64,000 nt of DNA from Pseudomonas sp. 102515. GTDB lineage: Bacteria > Pseudomonadota > Gammaproteobacteria > Pseudomonadales > Pseudomonadaceae. Of the stretch, positions 1 through 10,405 are shown piece by piece. The position numbers and the translations under genes are program-made. The DNA is taken from positions 124,001-188,000 of the forward strand of contig NZ_JAVHTY010000003.1 in assembly GCF_031085165.1 (NCBI RefSeq), in the 5' to 3' direction. Every line of letters begins with the position of its first letter. Positions within the stretch are counted from its first letter, which is position 1. The notes beneath the pieces were generated by a model. That model saw nothing but the letters and a program-made list of their open reading frames with translations. It did no database searches and was not told the origin of the DNA.

Positions 1-259
1 GACTCCCAGACCCGGATCACGGGTCAGTGTGATGGGTTATAGGCCACAATCATGACCGATTGGTAACAGCAGATGACAATATGGTGTGCCTATAGGTCCT
101 ATCCAAGGCAGACGCCGGCTGGACCCGGCGTGACACAGGGTCGCAGCGAAATCCCTGCCTGACCGTCTGGCACCTGGCGGACGGAAGTCCGTCACACTTT
201 CTTTCCAGGCGCCAACCGGGGTAGGCTGCGCCATCTTTATTCACCTCGTGTAGCGCCGA
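1..259. other. Intergenic or upstream segment, no gene seen
   Basis: No convincing coding sequence is present before the dedA-like gene. Short open frames on the minus strand lack a ribosome binding site and have no recognisable protein character. The segment presumably holds the promoter of the gene starting at 260, but I see no clear -35/-10 pair. Confidence 0.5.
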
Positions 260-814
260 ATGCTCCAACAATTCCTCCATGATTTCGGCTATTTCGCCCT
301 TTTTCTCGGCACCTTTTTCGAGGGCGAAACCATTCTGGTGCTGGCCGGTTTCCTGGCCTTCCGCGACTACATGAATATCCAGACCGTCATCCTGGTCGCC
401 TTCTGTGGCAGCTATGCCGGCGATCAGCTCTGGTACTTCCTCGGCCGGCGCCATGGGCGCAAGCTGCTGGCGCGCAAACCCAAGTGGGAAGCCGCGGGCG
501 AGAAGGCGCTGGCGCACATCCGGCGTCACCCGGATCTCTGGGTACTGAGCTTTCGCTTCGTCTACGGCCTGCGCACGGTGATGCCGGTGGCGATCGGCCT
601 GTCGGGCTATCCGCCGGCGCGCTATCTGATCCTCAACGGCATCGGCGCCATCGTCTGGGCCACGGTGCTGGGCTATGCCGCCTATCACTTCGGCGCCGTC
701 CTCGAAGGGGTGCTGGGCAATCTCAAGCGGTACGAATTGATGGTGCTGGGCGGTCTGGTGGTGATCGGCCTGCTGCTCTGGCTGTGGCGACGCAACCGCA
801 CGCCCAAGGCCTGA
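260..814 (+). CDS. DedA family membrane protein (VTT/SNARE-associated domain)
   Basis: Integral inner-membrane protein of 184 residues, a usual length for compact DedA proteins. The family is implicated in undecaprenyl-phosphate or phospholipid translocation and envelope homeostasis; the exact substrate here is not known. Seen in the sequence: an N-terminal hydrophobic stretch followed by FEGE and a hydrophobic segment (about residues 18-32), then the basic motif FRFVYGLR with a nearby proline (about residues 97-108), which fits the family F.RF.xGxR...P pattern. A final hydrophobic helix (about 155-175) precedes a basic tail. The ATG at 260 is the first start in frame; its Shine-Dalgarno sequence is weak. 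It stands alone upstream of the c-di-GMP enzyme gene. Confidence 0.85.
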   Translation: MLQQFLHDFGYFALFLGTFFEGETILVLAGFLAFRDYMNIQTVILVAFCGSYAGDQLWYFLGRRHGRKLLARKPKWEAAGEKALAHIRRHPDLWVLSFRFVYGLRTVMPVAIGLSGYPPARYLILNGIGAIVWATVLGYAAYHFGAVLEGVLGNLKRYELMVLGGLVVIGLLLWLWRRNRTPKA

Positions 815-931
815 TGGCCGGACAGCCCGTGTCCCGCTACGTCCATCGAACGGATTAAAGGCTCGGCTGCCGCTGCCGATGCCCTGAGCATCAACCTCTC
901 CCGACCTCTCCATGCAAGCTGGCGATTGAGC

Positions 932-3052
932 ATGCTGAACTTCTCCACCTTGCTTCCCCCCGACCATCAGATCCTGGCTGCCAACGAGTACGAAAGCCTG
1001 CTCGTGGTCCTGGCGTACCTGATCGCCAGCGCCGCCGGCTACACCGCCCTGGCCATGGCCGACTGGGTGACCAACAGTCGCTCCCGCCGCGGCAGCGAGC
1101 TGGCCAAGCTGATCGGTGCCATCGCCCTGGGCGGGGGCATCTGGTCGATGCACTTCCTGGCCATGCTGTCGTTCAAGATCGGCATCCATGTGCACTACGC
1201 GCCCCTGCAGACCCTGGCCTCGCTGCTGATCGCCATCGCCGTGTCCTACACGGTCATGCATCTGATCGGGCGCGAATCCCTGACCGCACCGCAATACCTG
1301 CTCGCGGCCCTGGCCGCCGGCCTGGGCATCGCGACCATGCACTACACCGGCATGCTGGCGATGCAGTCGGTCGCCGTGCAGCTCTATGATCCGCTGCTGG
1401 TGGTGATCTCGGTGGTGATCGCCAGCCTGGCGTCCCTGGGTGCCCTGCTGCTGGCCTTCCGCCTACGCGGCAGGACCGGCCTCAGGACCCTCTGGCTGCG
1501 CCTGCTGGGCAGTCTGGTCCTGGGTTTCGCCATCGTTTCCATGCACTTCACCGGCATGGCCGCCCTGACCCTCGCCGTGCCCATCGGCTTCGAACCCGAC
1601 GGCCTGGTAGAAGTGAATCAGCACCTGGAGCTGGGCATGGGCATCGCCCTCGGCACCCTGTTCATCATCATGGTCGGCCTGCTCGCCGCCTGGGCCGGCG
1701 AACGCTTCCATGCCCAGCGCCTGCGGCTGGAGCGGGTCTCGACCACCCTCGATCAGATCACCCTGCACGATCCCCTCACCCACCTGCTCAACGGCGGCAG
1801 TTTCATCCAGACCGTCGACCGGGCCATCGGCCAGGCGCGCACCGGTGAGCAGTTCGCCTTGCTGATGCTGGACATCGATCACTTCAAGCGCATCAACGAC
1901 AGCCTCGGCCACGCCCTCGGCGATGAATTGCTGATCCAGATGGCGCAGCGGATCCGCGCGGTGCTCGACAACGACCTGCCACTGGCCCGTTATGCCGGCG
2001 ACGAATTCAGCCTGTTGCTGCCGCTCGGCCAGCGCGGTGACAGCCAGCCCCTGGCCATGCGCCTGCTGGAGCAGTTGCGCCCGCCCTTCGAGCTGGCCGG
2101 ACAGCGCATTGCCATGACCTTCAGCCTGGGCATCGCCCACTATCCCCAGGACGGTGCCAATGCCGGCCAGTTGCTGCGCAGTGCGGGCCTCGCGGTCGGT
2201 CATTGCAAGCGCAGCGGACGCAATCGCAGCCAGAGATTCACCACCGACCTCCAGCGCGATGCCGACGACCTGCTCAGCCTGGAGATGGACCTGCGCCATG
2301 CCCTGGCCCAGGGTGGCCTGCACGTCGCCTATCAGCCCATCGTCGATCCGGACGGTGCTCCGGTGGCCCTGGAAGCGCTGGTGCGCTGGCAGCATCCGGT
2401 CCTGGGCCCACTGAGCCCCGAACGCTTCGTCCGCGTCGCCGAGGAAACCGGACTGATCGCCGATCTGGATGGCTGGGTCATGCGCCAGGCCTGCGCCGAT
2501 CTCGCCCAGCTACACCGCGAGGGTCACTCAGAACTGCGCGTTTCGGTGAATTGCTCGGCACTGAATCTGAGTGATCGTCTCCTGCCCCAATCCATCGCCC
2601 GGACCCTGCAGGCCGAGGACCTGCCAGCGTCGGCGCTGATCCTCGAAGTGACCGAGAACGCCCTGATGCACAGCCTCAACGTAGCCGTCGAGGTGCTCGG
2701 CGAGATACGTACCCTGGGCGTGCGGGTGTCCATCGACGACTTCGGCAGCGGCTATTCGTCACTGGCCTATCTGAGCCGGCTGCCGGTGGACTCGCTCAAG
2801 GTCGATCGCGCCTTCGTTCGCACCATTCCCAAGCAGAGCAACGACATGGCCATCGCCGCGGCGATCATCGCCATGGCGCACAAGCTGGGCCTCAATGTGG
2901 TCGCCGAAGGGGTGGAAACCGGCGAGCAACGCCAGTTCCTGCAGGCCAACGGCTGCAACTTCATGCAGGGCTATCTGTTCGGCCGGCCCATGCCATTGCC
3001 GCAACTGCGCACCTGGCTGCAGCAACCCGCGATCGCGGCCGTCCCGGCCTAG
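932..3052 (+). CDS. MHYT-GGDEF-EAL c-di-GMP signalling protein
   Basis: Membrane-bound c-di-GMP turnover protein of about 706 residues. The N-terminal MHYT sensor has about seven hydrophobic helices with MHYTGM (about 135) and MHFTGM plus a third related motif MHFLAM; in this family it is proposed to sense NO, CO or O2 through copper. It is followed by a GGDEF domain whose signature reads AGDEF (about 354) and an EAL domain (EALVRW at about 480). The EAL domain keeps EVTEN, DDFGSGYSSL, KVDRAF and VAEGVET, so phosphodiesterase activity is likely, while cyclase activity is uncertain because the first Gly of GGDEF is replaced. The architecture matches P. aeruginosa MucR and NbdA; the AGDEF resembles NbdA. 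A TTG six bases upstream (926) is an alternative start. Confidence 0.93.
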   Translation: MLNFSTLLPPDHQILAANEYESLLVVLAYLIASAAGYTALAMADWVTNSRSRRGSELAKLIGAIALGGGIWSMHFLAMLSFKIGIHVHYAPLQTLASLLIAIAVSYTVMHLIGRESLTAPQYLLAALAAGLGIATMHYTGMLAMQSVAVQLYDPLLVVISVVIASLASLGALLLAFRLRGRTGLRTLWLRLLGSLVLGFAIVSMHFTGMAALTLAVPIGFEPDGLVEVNQHLELGMGIALGTLFIIMVGLLAAWAGERFHAQRLRLERVSTTLDQITLHDPLTHLLNGGSFIQTVDRAIGQARTGEQFALLMLDIDHFKRINDSLGHALGDELLIQMAQRIRAVLDNDLPLARYAGDEFSLLLPLGQRGDSQPLAMRLLEQLRPPFELAGQRIAMTFSLGIAHYPQDGANAGQLLRSAGLAVGHCKRSGRNRSQRFTTDLQRDADDLLSLEMDLRHALAQGGLHVAYQPIVDPDGAPVALEALVRWQHPVLGPLSPERFVRVAEETGLIADLDGWVMRQACADLAQLHREGHSELRVSVNCSALNLSDRLLPQSIARTLQAEDLPASALILEVTENALMHSLNVAVEVLGEIRTLGVRVSIDDFGSGYSSLAYLSRLPVDSLKVDRAFVRTIPKQSNDMAIAAAIIAMAHKLGLNVVAEGVETGEQRQFLQANGCNFMQGYLFGRPMPLPQLRTWLQQPAIAAVPA

Positions 3053-3066
3053 CCGACGTATCGTTC

Positions 3067-3528
3067 CTAGCCAGTCGCGCTGCGCTGGAGACGGGTGATC
3101 AGCCGATCCAGGGCATTGGCGAAGGCCTGGCGATCACGTTCGCCGTAGCCGGCCTGGCCTCCGCCCATCTGGCCCTGGTCGCGCAGGTCGGTCATCAGAT
3201 TGCGCATGGCCAGGCGCTGGCCCATGTTGCGCTCGTCGAATTCCTGGCCGCGCGGATCGAGGGCGACCACGCCCTTCTTCACCAGCCGGTCGGCCAGGGG
3301 GATGTCGCTGCAGATCACCAGGTCACCGGGCTGCGCCTGCTCGACCAGATGATCGTCGGCGGCGTCGGGGCCACTGGGCACCACCACCAGGCGCACACAG
3401 GCGAAGGGCGGCTTGATCTGCGGCTGGCCAGCCACCAGCACCACCTCCAGCTTGCGCTTGAGGGCGAACTTGCAGACCAGCTCCTTGGCGGCGCGCGGAC
3501 AGGCATCGGCATCGATCCACAGGATCAC
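3067..3528 (-). CDS. YaiI/YqxD (UPF0178, DUF188) family protein
   Basis: Conserved protein of 153 residues with the family signature WIDADACP near the N-terminus. Function is uncharacterised; the fold is PIN-like and an RNase-related role has been suggested. I chose the GTG at 3528 because GGAG lies at a good distance upstream and the product then starts right at the conserved block; longer in-frame extensions would add a tail unlike the family. Conserved later parts include SDIPLADRLV and ALDPRG. The gene converges with the c-di-GMP enzyme gene and lies divergently from the SDR gene at 3629. Confidence 0.85.
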   Translation of the reverse strand: MILWIDADACPRAAKELVCKFALKRKLEVVLVAGQPQIKPPFACVRLVVVPSGPDAADDHLVEQAQPGDLVICSDIPLADRLVKKGVVALDPRGQEFDERNMGQRLAMRNLMTDLRDQGQMGGGQAGYGERDRQAFANALDRLITRLQRSATG

Positions 3529-3628
3529 GGGGATTTCTCCGGCAAAACCCCAGGATACCGCGCCGCCGCGGCGCACCCCAGCGCAGCGGCGCGGTCCGAC
3601 AGGGATAGCGAGCTGACTGGAGTCTCCC

Positions 3629-4393
3629 ATGACCTTCTGGCAACGCCTGGAGCAACCCGCCCAGGTCCTGGTGTATGGCGCCACCGGCGGCCTCGGTCTG
3701 GCCCTGTGCGAACAGCTGCTGGCCCGCGACGACGTCGCGCGGGTCTGGGCCGGTGCCCGTCAGGCCGAAGGGCATGCCGGTCTGGCCGCGCTGGAGCGCC
3801 GCCACGGCCCGCGCCTGCGCCGCCTCGACGTCGATCCGTTGGCGGAACCCGACCTGGTGGCCCGCCTGGCTGACGAGACGCCCCGCCTGGATCTGCTGCT
3901 GTGCGCCGCGGGGCTGCTGCAGGGCGCGCGGGCGCGCGCCGAGAAGAGTCTGGCGCAGGTGGACCAGGCCGGGCTGCTGGAAAGCTATCTGGCCAATGCC
4001 GTGCTGCCGCTGCTGCTGATCCGCCAGCTGATACCGCTGCTCAAAGGCCACCATCCTTGTCAGATCGCGGCGCTCTCGGCACGGGTCGGCTCCATCGGCG
4101 ACAACCAGCTGGGCGGCTGGTACGGCTATCGGATGGCCAAGGCTGCGCTCAACCAGGGCTTGCGCTGCGCCAGCATCGAACTCGCCCGGCTCAATCCCCA
4201 GAGTTGCGTGCTGGCCCTGCACCCTGGCACCACCGATACGGCGCTGTCCCGGCCCTTCCAGGCCCGGGTACCGGCCGACAAGCTGTTCACGCCAGCCTAT
4301 GCGGCAGAACGTCTGCTGGAGGTGCTGGCCACCCGGGTGCCGGCCGAGACCGGCAGCTTCTGGGACTGGCAGGGCCAGCCGGTGATCTGGTAG
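3629..4393 (+). CDS. SDR family oxidoreductase (C-factor-like)
   Basis: Short-chain dehydrogenase/reductase of 254 residues. The N-terminal cofactor loop reads GATGGLG (about residues 17-23), a variant of TGxxxGxG. A serine in AALSARVGSIGD and the YGYRMAKAA stretch supply the catalytic Ser, Tyr and Lys of the YxxxK motif. The overall pattern matches the CsgA/C-factor-like SDR group common in Pseudomonas. Substrate cannot be told from the sequence. It is monocistronic, ending 9 bases before the convergent LysE-type gene. Confidence 0.85.
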   Translation: MTFWQRLEQPAQVLVYGATGGLGLALCEQLLARDDVARVWAGARQAEGHAGLAALERRHGPRLRRLDVDPLAEPDLVARLADETPRLDLLLCAAGLLQGARARAEKSLAQVDQAGLLESYLANAVLPLLLIRQLIPLLKGHHPCQIAALSARVGSIGDNQLGGWYGYRMAKAALNQGLRCASIELARLNPQSCVLALHPGTTDTALSRPFQARVPADKLFTPAYAAERLLEVLATRVPAETGSFWDWQGQPVIW

Positions 4394-4402
4394 CGCCCGG
4401 CT

Positions 4403-5038
4403 TCAGACCGCGGCGCGGCGCACCGTGGACAGCAGCGCGGCCGCGGCGAGGAACAGGCTGGCGAACACCCGGTTGGTGATGCGCTGCTGCCGGGGCGTGC
4501 GCAGCAGGATCAGCACCTGGGCAGCCAGACCGGTGTAGCCGGCCATCACGATCAGGTCGACGGTGACCATGGTCACCCCGATGACCAGATACTGCGCGGC
4601 CAGGGGCGCGTGGGGATCGACGAACTGCGGCAACACCGCGAGCAGGAAGATCAGCGCCTTGGGGTTGCTCACGTTGACCAGGAAGCCGCGCATGACCAGG
4701 GCACCGATCCGCGGTGGCAGACGTTCGCCGACCACCTGTTCACCCAGGTCCAGCGGCGCCGCGCGCCATTGGCGGATGGCCAGGTAGGCGAGATAGGCCA
4801 CGCCAAACCATTTGATCAGGGTGAAGGCCAGCTGCGAGGTCGCCAACAAGGCGCCGACGCCCACGGCGACCACGGCGATCTGCAGCGCCAGTCCCAGCTG
4901 CAGGCCCAGCGCCGTCCAGTAGCCGCGACGGAAACCGTGGTTGACGCCCGCGCTCATGGAGGCGACGGCGCCCGCCCCCGGCGAGAGGCTGATCATCCAG
5001 CAGGCAATGAAGAAACCGGTCCAGACCTGCAGACTCAT
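4403..5038 (-). CDS. LysE/RhtB family amino-acid exporter
   Basis: Inner-membrane exporter of 211 residues with about six hydrophobic segments. The N-terminal region has SPGAGAV and a Gly-rich turn typical of the LysE/RhtB family, and NVSNPKALIFLLAVLPQFV (about 113-131) matches the conserved family block around residue 115. The ATG at 5038 was preferred over an upstream in-frame start because it begins directly at the first transmembrane segment and follows an AGGTG ribosome binding site. Substrate (homoserine, threonine, lysine or another metabolite) cannot be assigned. The gene follows the MscS-type channel gene by only 4 bases on the same strand, so co-transcription is likely. Confidence 0.87.
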   Translation of the reverse strand: MSLQVWTGFFIACWMISLSPGAGAVASMSAGVNHGFRRGYWTALGLQLGLALQIAVVAVGVGALLATSQLAFTLIKWFGVAYLAYLAIRQWRAAPLDLGEQVVGERLPPRIGALVMRGFLVNVSNPKALIFLLAVLPQFVDPHAPLAAQYLVIGVTMVTVDLIVMAGYTGLAAQVLILLRTPRQQRITNRVFASLFLAAAALLSTVRRAAV

Positions 5039-5042
5039 GGAT

Positions 5043-5620
5043 TCACCTGTCGAGATGGAAATCGAAGGAGCCGTCGGCATCGCGCCAGCGCCGGACCGAT
5101 TTCTGGAAGAACTGCGTATTGGGGATCTGCACCAGGGCGCCCTCCTGGTTGTCGTCCAGTTCCTGCAGGGTCACGAAGAGCATGTTGATGGCCACCACCC
5201 GGCCCTTGATGCCCGGCTTGTCCGAGGCGTCCAGCACCTCGATGCGGTCGCCCAGGCGGAAGGGGCCGACGGTAAAGATCAGCACCGCGCAGAACAGGTT
5301 GGAGAGCACGCTCCAGATGGCGAAGAAGGCCACCGCGGCCACGGCGACGAAACCGGAAATGGCCGTCCAGAGCACCGCCGCGGAGACCCCGAAGCGCTCC
5401 AGCGCCATGAGGATGGCACTGCCCATGATCAGCCAGCGCAGGACTCCGCGCAGCCCGAGGACGATCTGCGGCGGCAGCGGATAGCGCTCGCCCAGGCCGG
5501 TGACGGCGCGGGCCACGATACGCTGCAGCACGTAGCCGAGCAGCAGCACCAGGGCCACCTGACCGGCCACCAGCAGGTAGTCGCCCCAACCCGGCAACCA
5601 GGTGTACAGCCACTGCGTCA

Positions 5621-5621
<1 letters not shown>
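5043..5621 (-). CDS. Small mechanosensitive-channel-type (MscS) protein
   Basis: Inner-membrane protein of 192 residues with three N-terminal hydrophobic helices and the MscS pore-helix/beta-domain region. Diagnostic stretches are the Gly/Ala-rich helix AVAAVAFFAIWSVLSN and TVGPFRLGDRIEVLD, which match the pore-lining helix and the start of the beta domain of MscS homologues. The C-terminal cytoplasmic cage of full MscS is much shortened, so this is a minimal homologue and gating is unproven. Its start codon overlaps the stop codon of the upstream ABC-F gene by one base (TGATG), indicating translational coupling. Confidence 0.82.
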
Positions 5622-7528
<1,907 letters not shown>

Positions 7529-7575
7529 GGCGGCGGAGTGTAGCAGCTCCACCACCCACGAATGGGGAGGCGGAC

Positions 7576-8040
7576 ATGCAAGAGGACCTGTGGGAATTCG
7601 CGTTGGCAGTATACGCCCGGCCCGGCGTGGAAGGAGCCTGTTTGCGTCTGCAGGAAGCCGGCGCCGATGTCTGCCTGGTGCTGACGGCGCTCTGGCTGGA
7701 TCGGCGTGCCTGCGCCCTCGACAGCGAAGGCCTGGCGCGGCTGCAGCGCGCCTCGCAGCACTGGCAGGACACGGTGGTACGTCCGCTGCGCCAGCTACGG
7801 CAGGCCTGGAAGGCAGCGTCCAGCGCGGACGAAAGCCTGGCGGCACTCCGCGAGCAGCTCAAGGGACTGGAATTGGCCGCGGAACGTGAACAGCTCGCGC
7901 GCCTGGCGCGACTCGCGGGCCATTGGCCGTGCCGCGAGGCACAGGGCCCGGGGGACTGGCTGCACGCGCTGGCACCGCGCGAGGCGGCCGTAGCGGACCT
8001 CGACCTGCTGGCCGAGGCGACTCGGATGATAAAGGTCTAG
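7576..8040 (+). CDS. TIGR02444 family protein (DUF2390)
   Basis: Small conserved protein of 154 residues with no known function. The N-terminal pattern LWEFALAVYARPGVEGACL and the following LQ.AGADVCLVLTALWL match the TIGR02444 family, common next to the ABC-F gene in Pseudomonas. It is predicted to be cytoplasmic and alpha-helical, with no signal or membrane segment. It is divergent from the ABC-F gene, and its stop codon overlaps the stop of the convergent algQ gene by four bases. Confidence 0.8.
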   Translation: MQEDLWEFALAVYARPGVEGACLRLQEAGADVCLVLTALWLDRRACALDSEGLARLQRASQHWQDTVVRPLRQLRQAWKAASSADESLAALREQLKGLELAAEREQLARLARLAGHWPCREAQGPGDWLHALAPREAAVADLDLLAEATRMIKV

Positions 8041-8513
8041 ACCGAAGCCAGGCGCGGTTGCTGGTGCGAGGTGTGCAGCACCTCGATGAGGCAGTCTTCC
8101 AGCTCGAAACGCTCGCGCAGGGTTTCGCCCAGCAGCTTGAGCTCGATGGTCAGCAGACCCGGGTCCCGGTAGGCCCCGCGCTCGAATCTGTCGTTGAAGT
8201 TCAGGGCGGCGTCGGTCAGGGCCTGCAGGCGCGGATAGACGCTGTCGGCGAACTCGATGGCGCGCTCGTCCTGGAATTCGCGGGCTTCGGCCACCAGCTG
8301 CTCGTAGATCTCGAAATGCGCGGTGGACATGTAGTCGACCAGCATGTCGCAGAGTCGCTCCAGTTCACCGACCTCGCGCACCGGTCCCAGCAGGGGCTCC
8401 ATGTCCAGGGTTTCGTAGGCGGTCACCAGCTCGCGGCGGGCAATCAGCCAGCGGTCGATCAGCTGGTGGACCCCACCCCAGCGTTCCTGGGCATTGCGGC
8501 AGGTTTCTAGCAT
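8037..8513 (-). CDS. algQ: Anti-sigma-70 factor AlgQ (Rsd family)
   Basis: Rsd/AlgQ protein of 158 residues that binds the housekeeping sigma factor RpoD and influences alginate, siderophore and virulence gene expression in Pseudomonas. The N-terminal RWGGVHQLIDRWL, the central ARRELVTAYE and the acidic helices around DMLVDYMSTAHFEIYEQL match the AlgQ family. No membrane segment. In P. aeruginosa algQ is preceded by an FKBP-type gene and algP; neither is present here between the ABC-F gene and algQ. It lies upstream of dsbB in the same gene order as in P. aeruginosa. Confidence 0.92.
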   Translation of the reverse strand: MLETCRNAQERWGGVHQLIDRWLIARRELVTAYETLDMEPLLGPVREVGELERLCDMLVDYMSTAHFEIYEQLVAEAREFQDERAIEFADSVYPRLQALTDAALNFNDRFERGAYRDPGLLTIELKLLGETLRERFELEDCLIEVLHTSHQQPRLASV

Positions 8514-8622
8514 GACGGCAGCTCTCTATACGGGCGAGACGGTCCGGGCGCGGGCGCCCGGGTGTTATCAGGAACTATACCGACATCGTCTCGCCAGGCG
8601 AGTGCCGTTGCTCGGAGAAAGC

Positions 8623-9108
8623 TCAGCGACGGCGGAAGACCTTGACCAGGCTCAGGGCCATGAGCAGCACGAAGGCCAGCAGGCTCCATTCCGGGATGCT
8701 CAGACCGAACAGCGTCCAGTTGACCTCGGCACAGTCGGCGGTGCCATGCAGGACCAGCCGGATGATCTCCTGGAAGGGCAGCGCCTGCATCATGTAGTCC
8801 AGGCTCGGCAGGCAGGCCGCCAGCTCTTCCGCTGGGACCGTCTGCAGATAGACCTGGCGGCCGGCGGTGGCGGCACCGGCCGCGGCCAGCAGCAGCAGGA
8901 CCACGCCATAGATGCGCCGTCCGCGCTTGCCCGGTGCCTGGATGCCGGCGATCAACGCCACCACCCCGACCAGGATGAAGAAGATCCGTTGCATGACGCA
9001 CAGCGGGCACGGCTCGAGGCCGACCACGTGTTCGAGATAGAGACCGACGCCCATGAGCACCGCGCAGGTGGCGGCCATGAACAGGAAGATGAAGCGGGGA
9101 CTAGTCAC
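8623..9108 (-). CDS. dsbB: Disulfide bond formation protein B
   Basis: Inner-membrane quinone-linked oxidase (161 residues) that reoxidises DsbA. Four hydrophobic helices are visible. The first periplasmic cysteine pair is in EPCPLCVMQRI; a second pair, at ACLPSLD and TADCAEV, lies in the long periplasmic loop, so all four redox cysteines are present. The GTG at 9108 was chosen as start because it sits just before the first helix with a GGAGA upstream; a more distal start would add a polar tail. Same strand and order as the P. aeruginosa homologue (called dsbH there), between algQ and hemY. Confidence 0.92.
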   Translation of the reverse strand: MTSPRFIFLFMAATCAVLMGVGLYLEHVVGLEPCPLCVMQRIFFILVGVVALIAGIQAPGKRGRRIYGVVLLLLAAAGAATAGRQVYLQTVPAEELAACLPSLDYMMQALPFQEIIRLVLHGTADCAEVNWTLFGLSIPEWSLLAFVLLMALSLVKVFRRR

Positions 9109-9196
9109 GGACGCGCCGTCTCCAACAGGGAATTGGGACGTTACGGTAGTGAAAGCCCGGGCACCTTTCAAGGACCCGGGCAGACGAGGCGCGCCG

Positions 9197-10405
9197 TCAG
9201 ACCCTGGGGGTCGGCAGCGAAGTAGCGTCGTACTCGCGCCATTGGCTCTGCAGGAGCTGCTGGCTGCGGTTCACATCGCCCAGCTGGATGGCCACCCGCG
9301 CCAGTTCGCCGGCGGTGACCGCGGATGGCCGCTGCGCCAGGCTGCGCTCCAGATATTCGCGCGCCTTGCCCCACAGCTGGTTGCTCATGCACAGCCGGCC
9401 CAGGGCCAGCAGCAGCACCGCATCCTGGGGTCTGTCCTTGAGCCAGCCCTCGGCGTGGTGGAGTGGGCGACTGGCGTCGCGCGGACGCAGCTGGCCATAG
9501 AGATCGACCAGGCGCTCGTCCCACTGGCGATTGAGGGTGATGTGCAGCACCTCCTCGGCCAGATCGTCGCGGCCGATGGCGCGCAGCTGACGGGCATAGG
9601 CCAGCACCACCGAGGTGTCACCCTTGAGCGCCGTGGGCACCTGCTGCCACTGGGCATCCACCGCCGACTCGGCGCCCTGAGCGGGAACCTCGTCGAGGGT
9701 GGCGATCCACACCTTGCGCTCCAGGTCATCCTGCTCCTGGGGCCGCAGCACCTGCTGCTTGCGCAGTTGCGGCAGCAGGGCGATCAGCGCCGGCCAGTCG
9801 CGCAGGGTCACCTGCAGGCGCTGCAGTTGCAGCAGCACCTCGCCATTCTTCGGATACTTGGCCTGCAACGGCGCCAGGCTGTCACGGGCTTCCAGGTACT
9901 GGCCCTGGTCGATCTGCAGCCGGGCCTGTTGCAGACCGATGGCCAGCTCGGCCTGGGGCTCACGCTCGCGGGCCTGGCGCAGCAGGCGATCACGTTCTTC
10001 CAGGTCACCCAGCTCGTTGGCGGCGCGGGCGGCGCCCAGCAGCACGAACAGCGGCTGGTCGGCGTGCTCGGCGGCGCCTTTCAGATGCTTGAGGGCACCG
10101 CTCCAGTTGCCTTCGGCCAGTTCCAGCTGCCCCTTGTGGCGAGCCTGCTCCAGGCGGCGCTGGCGATTGTGCCGCGACCAGGGGTTGAGCACCTTGCCGG
10201 TCAGGCCCAGGGCACCCAGCACCAGCTTGAGGATGTAGAGCGCCAGCCACACGGCCACCAACAGGGCCAGGAAGGCCCAGAGACTCGATTCGTAGCGGAA
10301 GTTGCTGTAGGACAGCAGCACGTAGCCCGGCTCCTTGGCCAGCACCACGGCGACGCCCAGGCCGACGAGCAGGGCGAACAGGAACAGCAGGTACAGGCGC
10401 TTCAT
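9197..10405 (-). CDS. hemY: HemY protein, TPR membrane protein of heme operon
   Basis: Inner-membrane protein of 402 residues with two N-terminal hydrophobic helices (about 5-24 and 40-66), followed by a large periplasmic or cytoplasmic TPR-rich region (WSGALKHLKGAAEHA and later repeats). It belongs to the proteobacterial HemY family, which is not the Gram-positive protoporphyrinogen oxidase; its role in tetrapyrrole synthesis is probably as an assembly or protein-interaction factor. The ATG at 10405 overlaps the hemX stop in an ATGA arrangement, marking translational coupling in the hemC-hemD-hemX-hemY operon. Confidence 0.9.
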   Translation of the reverse strand: MKRLYLLFLFALLVGLGVAVVLAKEPGYVLLSYSNFRYESSLWAFLALLVAVWLALYILKLVLGALGLTGKVLNPWSRHNRQRRLEQARHKGQLELAEGNWSGALKHLKGAAEHADQPLFVLLGAARAANELGDLEERDRLLRQAREREPQAELAIGLQQARLQIDQGQYLEARDSLAPLQAKYPKNGEVLLQLQRLQVTLRDWPALIALLPQLRKQQVLRPQEQDDLERKVWIATLDEVPAQGAESAVDAQWQQVPTALKGDTSVVLAYARQLRAIGRDDLAEEVLHITLNRQWDERLVDLYGQLRPRDASRPLHHAEGWLKDRPQDAVLLLALGRLCMSNQLWGKAREYLERSLAQRPSAVTAGELARVAIQLGDVNRSQQLLQSQWREYDATSLPTPRV

